Origin: Notospermus geniculatus
Lineage: Eukaryota > Nemertea > Pilidiophora > Heteronemertea > Lineidae
NCBI GenBank assembly: GCA_002633025.1
Contig: NMRB01000077.1
Coordinates: 329,026 to 393,025 of the forward strand
Reading direction: 5' to 3'
DNA length: 64,000 nt
Position numbers and translations under genes: made by a program. Positions 56,116-64,000 of this stretch are shown here, piece after piece (position 1 is the first letter of the stretch; each line of letters begins with the position of its first letter). Below the pieces are notes generated by a model, which did no database searches, had not been told where the DNA came from, and was given only the letters and a program-made list of their open reading frames with translations.

Positions 56116-58350
56116 CTACAATGAATGAGAGGTCTCTAGTTTTGAACTGACATCAGGATTCAGAACATGCCGCCCAAATAGAACACAACAGGTGATGCAG
56201 TTTTCTGATGTTGATGGTGAATTCAGAAATCACCTTCGACTCACTGACACATCTCATGATTTCTGCTTCATGAAGATCTTTTTCACCCAAAGCATGAAAG
56301 CATGATCGTGAAAATCAATTAGTGTTTATGAAAACGTTAATGGCATTTCCCATGACAACCTCCACAAAGGCATGAACAAGAGATTTCCATCGGTTGCAGC
56401 GAGATGAAAACACGGGTGAATTTCATACAAGGTCTTTGATTGAACTCGGTCAATAGGCTTTTGTATTGTGGCTCAATTAGTTTGTGAAGAGCACTAGAAA
56501 CCTACCAGTTGTTGTTTGGATTTGCTGCGGCTCCAAATGTTGTTTTGACGTCAAAGTTTTGAGGGTAAACAAAGTGTCCATGCTCCATGTTGTGGTTTGA
56601 AACTCTGCGTGGAGAATGACCTCTCATTGTTGCCTTCTGATCCATTGGTTTTGAAGCTGGTCGAATGAAAATGCCAATGAAATCCATAAAATGCCAATGA
56701 AATCCAATGAAAATGCCAGTGGGATTTCCAATGAAATCCATTGAATTCTACTCAGTTAAGCAGCATTTTCAGTGAAATCTCAAGACTTGTTGCTGCAGTT
56801 GGCTATCCTGAATGCTTTCGAAGCATTCTGTCAGAATCATGTGGCCTGGGATAAAAGTATCCGTCCTCGAGATCCATCGACCATCAAATCCTTCGTATCC
56901 ATGTTACACAGTTTTCGACGTTTGCATCGATGTAAAATGCAATCAATTCCAATGCGGCTAATCATATCCCAGCCCATTGACTGACTTCCCATTGCACTCC
57001 ATCCAGAGCCTACAACTTGTCTACAATCGACTCCAACAACCATCTGACATGCTGTCGGTTGAATATAAAATATCAATAGATTGTCGCGGCCCGTGTTTAT
57101 ATTCTTTGCGGTTGTGGAGTTGAGAGTTTGTGGGTTCAATGTCGGTTGGGTGGGACGTGGGTGCAGTCGTTTCTGTCAATTAACCCTTGAGTTCTTTATC
57201 AATACTCTGAAAATGTAGGGGTTAATGAGAAGCCATGTTGGTCATTGATGAAGTATTTTCTGTATTGAATGCTTTCCGACTCGGCATGGCCACATATGGT
57301 GGGCGTAATTGAAAACTAAGACCATCATTGATTGGTAGACTATTTGCAGGCAGTTAATTGATTTGTGTGAAGATCATTGTGCGAGGAATTGAAAAACCAT
57401 GTCTGGGTTGTTGTTGAATGTCCTTGTAAACTTGTGGTGATGCCAAAACTGGTTGGGGTGTCACAGGAAATAATGCTTGTCCACTAGGGGGTACTGTCTC
57501 AGGGGTATTGATCACTCAATTCGACATCACGAAGCTCAGTCTTTTGATTTCATTTTGCTCCACTGGGGGCACCACGTGTGGGGTGGACCGTGAACTGTTT
57601 GCCGACTAGAGGGCACTGCCTGCAGGGACTGACCATTTCTCAACATGAGACGTCTAAATCAATCTTCTGATTTCATGTTTGTCCGTAGGGGGCACCACCT
57701 GATGGGGATGAATCGAAATCATTGTCGCAGCACACACATCAATTTGGATTTCCCACTGTCAAGTTTTGAAAATCCTCAGAGAACCGGAAAATCGCTGCGG
57801 TTGATCTTTCGATGACAGAAATCAATAAATCTAATGAATGTGGCGATGGCCCTCCAGATACGCATGTCACTTGTCACGCTAGATTCCACAATTTACAACC
57901 ACCCTTAAGGTGCGTGTGTCACTTGTCGCAGAATATTGCGATATCCGGTCGGTGGGCTGGTGCGTGGATTGATAAGTATTGTCAATTCGATGACATTGTC
58001 GGGGTTTATTTTTCTGCCGACTACTTTGCACTTGTAATATTACCAGCAGGTGGCAGCACCATCTTATCAAATAATGATGCAACTTCCAATATATTGAAAA
58101 CAGCAAATTTTATCAAGGAAGGTGCCGCCGCCAGCAGGCATCATTCGTATCATATATAGAGATCAAAGGATGAAAATTGAGTGAGAAATTTCATCAGCAG
58201 ATCTGTTAAAGGCTGTTAGAGTGACTTGATGAAGTCCTACCTCTTGTCTCAAAATCTGAGGTGGGAATCGATACAAGAGCCCTTCAGGTGGCAACTCTGT
58301 CTGACTCTTTAGTTCTGAGTTTGAGTTTGTCCTTGACATCAAAGTTTGCT
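56116..58350. other. Intergenic sequence, no gene recognised
   Basis: Contains an AATGAAATCCA-rich simple repeat (56663-56745) and repeated short GGGGGCACCAC/TAGGGGGCACCA segments near 57488, 57565 and 57686. The 115-codon + frame at 57812-58159 has no recognisable motif. Confidence 0.4.
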
Positions 58351-58358
58351 CACCCAAG

Positions 58359-58660
58359 TTGACTCTCTGTGGGCAACTCGGCCATAGAAAATTGCTCTAC
58401 AGGCAACTCAGCCATAGAAAACTGCTCTATGGGCAACTCGGCCATAGAAAACTGCTCTGTGGGCAACTCGGCCATAGAAAACTGCTCTGTGGGCAACTCG
58501 GCCATAGAAAACTGCTCTGTGGGCAACTCGGCCATAGAAAACTGCTCTACGGGCAACTCGGCCATAGAAGAAAACTGCTCTGTGGGCAACTCCACCATAG
58601 ATAACTACTCTATGGGCAACTCAGACAGAGAAAACTGCTCTATGGGCAACTCTGTGGTAG
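58359..58660. repeat. Minisatellite, 30-bp unit (GGGCAACTCGGCCATAGAAA + ACTGCTCTGT)
   Basis: About ten units, the central ones nearly identical. Open on both strands as decapeptide repeats (+ GNSAIENCSV, - MAELPTEQFS). The first unit starts AGTTGACTCTCTGTGGGCAA, close to part of the foldback at 62972-63139. Confidence 0.9.
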
Positions 58661-59375
58661 AAAACTATGTCAGTGTGACGACAAAAGATTGGTTAACCAG
58701 ATCAAATGAACCAAGAATTAAGGGTTAATGAATGGTTCGGTTTCTCCTGTTGGTAAAGTGGTACGGTACGAATGTTTTCTGACACAGCTTCCTGCGTCTG
58801 ACAATCAAGATGGAAGGGCTTCCTGGCTCATGATACAGGTGGAACAGATCAAATTACCAAGGTGTAGATTGGAAGAGAGATATAATACCCTAGTGGTCTC
58901 CAGCGAGAAGATTGTGGCGGTTTTACGGCAAGGTGGGCGAACTTGATTCCTATCTTGGCCATTTCGTGATCTCGGCTTCCTTCTGCGAGCCGCAGATCGT
59001 CGCAGATTGCTCAGTAAAACAATTATTGCGGCGAGGACATTGATCGACTCTTGAAGGCCGTTTTCGAGGGTTGGATAGAAGTAGATTGAGCAATGTGTGA
59101 CATGGAAGAATCATATCTGAGCACCCGCTTTGTTCTCAACATATCAATTTTGTTGAATGCTTTTGAGATGTGAAGTTGTTTGATGTGAGGCAATTAGGGG
59201 TAAGACGTCTGCTCTTGTCTTGGTTTGTTTTGGAAGAAGTCGATCCTGAACTGCTTTCTCGATATATTGGAAGACTCGAGGCTGTCAAAGAAACAGAATA
59301 GGGACATTAGTGCCGGTTGTCTCTTTGAGTCGTGATCAGGCTCGTCGCAGCTGATTCTGAGTGTGTAGTTGGTTT
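58661..59375. other. No feature recognised
   Basis: Single-copy-looking sequence without a recognisable gene, RNA or repeat. Confidence 0.4.
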
Positions 59376-59590
59376 TTGACAGTGCAACTTGTTTTTAGAC
59401 AATGCAACTTGGTTTTAGACAGTGCAACTTGGTTTAGACAGTGCCACTTTGTTTTGACAGTGTCACTTGGTTTTAGACAGTGCCACTTGGTTTAGACAAT
59501 GCCACTTGGTTTATACAGTGCCACTTGGTTTATACAGTGCAACTTGGTTTTCACAGTGCAACTTGGTTTAGACAGTGCAACTTGGTCATT
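59376..59590. repeat. Minisatellite, 19-20-bp unit (ACAGTGCAACTTGGTTTAG)
   Basis: About eleven units with CAACTTGG/CCACTTGG variation. Confidence 0.9.
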
Positions 59591-60309
59591 ACAACTGCAA
59601 CCATTTCCTGTGGTCTTCAAACTTTCGTGAATGATCTCATGGTATCATTTTAGATAATGTATCCAATGGGATACATACACCACATGTAATGAATTAAACA
59701 TCGGAATTCGCTCTCTCCAGGGTCGTGTTGCGGAAGTATTTGAATTCATAATTCATCGCGATGCGGTATCTGACATGCAATTTCAATTTAAATACATTAA
59801 AATGGATATGGATGGGAAATTTATAAATTTACTAATACTTCCTGGTGTCGGGTGTCATATTTATGGTTATATATATCCACTGTAGGTGGCGAGAGTGTGA
59901 TTTATGGTGAAGTCATTTGCTTGGTGCATTGCAGTTTGTATGGATGTAAATATCTGCTGATCTCCCTGTACCTTATTACTTGGTTTGGAGTGTAGGCCGA
60001 CTGTAAAGTCTTGCAGATATTGTGGTTTCACATCTTCTAAGCTGTGAGATTGTGGGCTTAACCCCTGGCACCCCAAATGTGCCATCATCTTTAATTTCTT
60101 GATGCTGTCTGACTTGATTCTTTGAAGAAACCTCAAACGCTTGCCGTTTCCGCTGAATTAAGTGTCATTCTTTTGTGCTGGTGCTTAGCCTGCCAGGGGC
60201 TTATCGTAGCTGTCAAGTTCAGTTACAAGATTGCCTGGTGGAGTTAAAGACAGAAGCGAGAAATTGAAATTGACATATCAAGTTCATTTCAGACCCTGGA
60301 TCTCTCGCT

Positions 60310-60530
60310 GCTTATTCAGTGATGGATCAGATTGGTGCAGTGGAAACATCACTGCCAGTCACTGCTGAGGTTCGAGGTTCAACCCTGGTCAGACCACTTC
60401 TTCATGTGATAGAGAGGGTGACTCTCTTTGACTGAACATGTCCTCGTCGGGCAATCCGGTTTCCTCCTGCTATTTGCCCAATATCCTCCATAGAGCCAAT
60501 AATACCCATTTGGCATTTGGCTGGCAACTC
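60310..60530 (+). mobile_element. tRNA-derived SINE, same family as 51610
   Basis: A box TTGGTGCAGTGGAAAC and B box GAGGTTCAACCCTGG, then GGTCAGACCACTTCTTC, GACTCTCTTTGACTG, CCGGTTTCCTCCTGC and AGAGCCAATAATACC. Each block has a counterpart in the 51610 copy. Confidence 0.75.
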
Positions 60531-60535
60531 AAAAT

Positions 60536-60718
60536 TTAAAAAAAAATTGATAAGAAAGCGGAGACGAATCGCCAGAGGATACTGGATCTCTTCTTCTGCA
60601 GCGCGATCTCGCTACCAGACGAGGTAATCACAATCTCCTCCTCGTCTGCATGCTCTGTGCCGGCCCACTCGGCAATTCTTTTACCGTAACGGTTAATTAC
60701 ATCAGGCGCCGATGACAA
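60536..60718 (-). CDS. Small protein-like open frame, unassigned
   Basis: On the minus strand about 60 codons run to a TAA. The residues look protein-like: an amphipathic start (SSAPDVINRYGKRIAEW), an acidic middle (DEEEIVITSSGSE), then KKRSS and a hydrophobic end (ILWRFVSAFLSIFF) resembling a C-terminal membrane anchor. The GC-rich coding-like composition contrasts with the flanks. The only in-frame start is TTG, and no acceptor or promoter is evident, so it could be an exon fragment, a gene relic or chance. Confidence 0.2.
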   Translation of the reverse strand: MSSAPDVINRYGKRIAEWAGTEHADEEEIVITSSGSEIALQKKRSSILWRFVSAFLSIFF

Positions 60719-61524
60719 CCGTTTTGATCAAGATTGGTCGCCGAGGACGTTTGTCATAGAAACGTGAGTCTGTACACTGTGATTGCTAGACATTGGATGA
60801 ATCCTTGGAATCTGTTGTGCGACGATGCATCATGCGTCAGATGGTGATTGTTATAAAGTTCACATAATGTGGGTCTCATATGCCTAAATATAAAAAATTG
60901 TGTTAATACGATTTGTGTGGAGTGCAGTGATGCATTATCTCCAAGTGTACTCCCATACTCCTTGTGTGCGTTCACCCGGACTTAGCAGAACAAGACTTGT
61001 CCAGGAAGTGGGGGCACCGGGACTCTGAGCTCTTGGAGAGGCATCTCATTCACGATAGAATCATGTTGAGAGCTTTATACTCTTGGGAATAGAACAAGTG
61101 CTTCTCTTGTGGCTGATCTCAGCAGAATGGCTTTATGGGGAGATAACTTTGGCCTCTCCTCACAAGCTGTGGAGCGATTGGTTGAGATACAGTCACATGA
61201 CCGTGTAGCATTCGTACCCAAGCCACATGTAACAGACAATACGTCTGAAAACGGTAATCTGTATGCACGCCATGCACAGAAATACTTGAGTGTTGATCAC
61301 TGTCAGAAGATGCACTCAGAGAATCGAGGGTTGTGATCCCTCAAAGCTGCTTATTGCTGGAAGAAATGGCTTCCGTGCTGATGAAATTGTAATACCTTCA
61401 GTTTTATTCTACGGTCGTGTAGATGTAGGGAGACTGCTGAATCAAAAAGCTGTATGAGCTGGTAGGGTACAGCAAGTAATGGTTCACAACAAGTTTTGTT
61501 ACACCAGTCTTCCCTTCACTACTC

Positions 61525-61616
61525 TACAGGGTGGGCGAGAGAAAGTGTCCCTTGAACAATAGCAAAACAATAGAAATGCTATTGTTTGAGGGACACTTTC
61601 TCTGGCCCACCCTGTA
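61525..61616. mobile_element. TACAGGGTGGGC foldback element, copy 2 (92 bp)
   Basis: TACAGGGTGGGCGAGAG...GGCCCACCCTGTA with arms AAGTGTCCCTTGAACAATAG and CTATTGTTTGAGGGACACTT. The second member of the family at 44716-44803, so this element has moved. Confidence 0.85.
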
Positions 61617-62383
61617 TATATTTGAGAAAAGAAAATTCCATATGGTAGATGTGGAATTCGCCCTGCAAGATATGAAGTATTCTGAACAAGATCGATACAA
61701 GAGGAGCCTACTCTATTATAGAGAGTCATATGATTGCAGTGTCAAGAACTTCATCATTAAACTTGGAGAATGGTCCTATTGATTTGTGAGAAAAAGTCCG
61801 AAGCTGACATGTCACGCGACTCACCAACAAGACCCAATGGATTCGACTCTCTGTTCACTTTCTCTGAAATGCTTGCAGACGTTATTGGTGCCTTTAGCAA
61901 TAGACTTGTTACTCATTGTATCATCGTGGTTCTCTTGCTGCACTTCAAAAAAGTGCATTTGAGCCAATATTTGCAGATGTTAGACGAGACTATTTTACAA
62001 AAATCTCCTCAATCACAATGCTGCTGTTGTCTCCTAAGCTTGCCGTTGTGTCTTCCTGTATATTTCTACAAAAGCCGAGCCCTAATCCATAGCTCCTTCT
62101 TCAATGGTAAAATCAATGTCTCGGAGACGCTGCCGCGATTTATGACAGGTTCAACTTTGACCTTTCGCGGGATAATAAAATGATAGATGATTGGCCAAGG
62201 CTATGGAGCCAGAGAAATGAGAATAATGCGGACCGCTAATGGTGAATTATGAGGATCTCTCGAGACCCTGGATCTTTGTCTTCTTAGTTCTCGTGATTGA
62301 TCCGAGGTTTTTTCTGCTTCATTTGTTTGGTCAAAACAGAAGCATAAGTTATTGGTTGTTTTCATGCCTCCTGCTAGAGTTCA

Positions 62384-62772
62384 GGGGCCTGTTTCATAAA
62401 GTGACTTTAAGCTAATGGTACCATTAACTCAATGTATTTTCCATTTGGTTAAAGGTACTATTAGCTTAAAGTCACTTTATGTCTAAGCCCGGTGGTCGAG
62501 TGGTTAGCGCGCTTGACTACCAAACTGTACAATGGGTCGGCGCGTGTTCGACTCCGGGCGAAGGCATGTACAAAAAGTTGTGAAACATTAATGCAGGGTC
62601 CGTCGGATGGGACTAAAAGCCGTGGTCCCTTGTAGCTGAGTGTCTATGCCAGGGCAAGTAAAAGACCCCACACAGGTGGACAGTAGCCTGTCGTGGACTC
62701 CATACCTCCGGCAAAAATCCAACAGGGTTACGACGCCGGTAATGATATAGATATAGATATGAAACAGGCCCC
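62384..62772. mobile_element. GGGGCCTGTTTCATAAAG foldback element split by a SINE
   Basis: Left end GGGGCCTGTTTCATAAAGTG with arm ACTTTAAGCTAATGGTACC; right arm GGTACTATTAGCTTAAAGT then CACTTTATG at 62473-62481. The expected last bases, GAAACAGGCCCC, appear only at 62761-62772. The gap is filled by the SINE at 62487-62760, so the SINE inserted a few bases from the element's right end. Confidence 0.8.
62487..62760 (+). mobile_element. tRNA-derived SINE with a conserved body, nested in a foldback element
   Basis: The tRNA head (62487-62559) has an exact A box TGGTCGAGTGG, B box GTGTTCGACTCC and a paired end GCCCGG/CCGGGC. The body contains GGGACTAAAAGCCGTGGTCC and GGGCAAGTAAAAGACCCC, shared with the copy at 3884-4100. 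The tail is (GATATA)n at about 62744-62758. ATG flanks the insert on both sides, a possible short target duplication. Confidence 0.85.
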
Positions 62773-62971
62773 AGCTCTCCATGCGATATCGAGGGCGACT
62801 CTTTGACCGGGTGTGTTTTTTCCAGGCTCATTGGTCTGCCAAGGAGGACATCGCTCGATAAAGGACACCAAACTTCACCCCCAAATTTGTCACTTCTATT
62901 CACTTTGACCTCCTTAATCAGGACACCTCTCAATTAAGGACACCATCTGTCACTCTCAACTATGCCCTTAC

Positions 62972-63139
62972 GGTGCCTATCCACATGAGAGTTTTCTTGT
63001 GCAAGTTGGCTCTCTATGGGCAACTCAACTGTGAGTTGGTTGTGTCATTGGTCCCAGCATAAGCCGTGAGGAACAAATAATGGTGAATTGCCCATTGTGA
63101 GCCAACTTCTGCCAGAAAACTCTCATGTGGATAGGCGCC
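62972..63139. mobile_element. Foldback element, about 168 bp
   Basis: GGTGCCTATCCACATGAGAG, TTTTC, then AGTTGGCTCTCTATGGGCAA on the left mirror TTGCCCATTGTGAGCCAACT and GAAAACTCTCATGTGGATAG on the right. Confidence 0.8.
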
Positions 63140-64000
63140 TTTAATAGAGAGGTTCCACTGTAATTGCTAGTTAGTTTAATAAGATGGAACTGCGTCATGT
63201 AAATATGAGGTGGAAGCCACAAGGACATTGAACGATGCTTCAATTACACGCCACAAGGAGTTTCTTATCTGTTAAGAAATTAGCATATGAGTCAGGTCAT
63301 GTGACATATCGACGTGGGTTCTGGTGCTCGGGGGATAATTGGAGAGAAATTAGTGCACTACACGCTTCGAGTCGTTCCTGGTGATATTTGAAACAGCGAT
63401 GTCGCCAGAGCGGTCATCAATTCTGGTGAATCTTGATACATTTTGACAGACACTGTGGGCATTTTGAGATTTGATTCAAGTCGTTGCACTCAATAATCCT
63501 TTCATATTCTTGCCAATCACAACATGTCGGCATATCTCGCTGTGTTTTTTTCGTCGGGCAGAGAAAGCTGAATAGCAAAAGTCATCTCCCTGTCTGGAAT
63601 CTAGTCCGCACAAAAATGTCTGTTTCATTAGCAAATGCGTTCCATTGTTGCAGTCGAGAAAAAATTTCATATTTTCTGTCGCCGAGTTTTAAGTCTTTTA
63701 TTTGCATTGGTAAGATATTTATCTCAATAGTCAATGGTAGCCTCACATTACAAGAATGCGTTTGCATTCAGTACAGAGATATTATGAGACATTTGGCTTT
63801 TGGCGCTATGGAAAACATTTGCCAGAAACCGTTTGGGTATTTGCTGTTCTTTTAACACACCAAAACATAAACTGTCGAAACTTATCACCAGGGGGGTATT
63901 TCTGTGGAATTTCAGTTAAATAAGCTTGAATGCAGGGCTTTCCAGAATTATGTGGCCATTATACCCATGTTCGCCATTACCCAAGCTGGATCTTTAACCA
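63140..64000. other. No feature recognised
   Basis: The + frame at 63484-63855 (123 codons) has no recognisable motif or splice context. Otherwise unremarkable intergenic sequence. Confidence 0.4.

Noticed and set aside
62487-62559. Functional tRNA gene
   Set aside because: A and B boxes and end pairing are good, but a SINE body and GATATA tail follow, the anticodon arm is not convincing and the whole unit sits inside a foldback; it is a SINE head.
1-64000. CRISPR arrays, bacterial operons, phage or viral genes
   Set aside because: Tandem arrays here have no spacer-repeat alternation, and the spliced gene and SINEs show nuclear eukaryotic DNA. No viral protein was recognised.

Overview
This is invertebrate nuclear DNA. 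It has long AT-rich introns, GT-AG splice sites, many minisatellites, tRNA-derived SINEs and at least ten foldback (MITE-like) elements. The element that opens with AGCTCACC and a CGTCCGTCGTC-rich head is a repeat type I associate with marine invertebrates such as molluscs and brachiopods. I would call the source a marine bilaterian invertebrate, possibly lophotrochozoan, but the phylum cannot be fixed from this window. Single N bases at about 25893, 34131 and 46108 show it comes from an assembly scaffold.

Only one protein-coding gene is well supported. It lies on the + strand, enters from the left edge and ends at a stop at 38946-38948. Spliced by eye, it encodes a FERM-domain protein of the FARP1/FARP2/FRMD7 group: most of F1 (2683-3384), F2 (6972-7667), F3 (8499-21272), the FERM-adjacent motif (to 21861), a basic Ser/Thr-Pro linker built from small exons (28308-34850), and one 3.8 kb last exon (35174-38948). 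That exon encodes about 1257 residues of disordered, acidic, proline-rich tail. No DH or PH (RhoGEF) exons are visible downstream, so this product looks like FRMD7 (FERM plus FA plus unique tail) rather than a full FARP RhoGEF. The first exon or exons, with the start codon, lie left of the window.

The most interesting feature is how many alternative-splicing modules this gene carries. (1) Two adjacent 122-nt exons (3071-3192 and 3263-3384) encode near-identical versions of the same F1 segment and cannot be used together without a frameshift: a mutually exclusive pair. (2) Three or four phase-0 microexons (30, 15, 24 and perhaps 51 nt) sit in the 12.4-kb intron that interrupts one loop of the F3 lobe. 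(3) A 1.3-kb tandem duplication in an intron carries two identical copies of a 15-nt and a 25-nt microexon; the 25-nt exon keeps frame only if a 20-nt microexon at 34831-34850 is also used. (4) An 81-nt cassette and an alternative acceptor of the last exon are also possible.

From 38949 to 64000 I find the 3' UTR and then repeat-rich DNA with no recognisable gene: minisatellites of roughly 20-32 bp period, SINEs, foldback elements, and one SINE nested inside a foldback element. Several unrelated minisatellites are built on the same TCAAGGTCA / TGACCTTGA motif.
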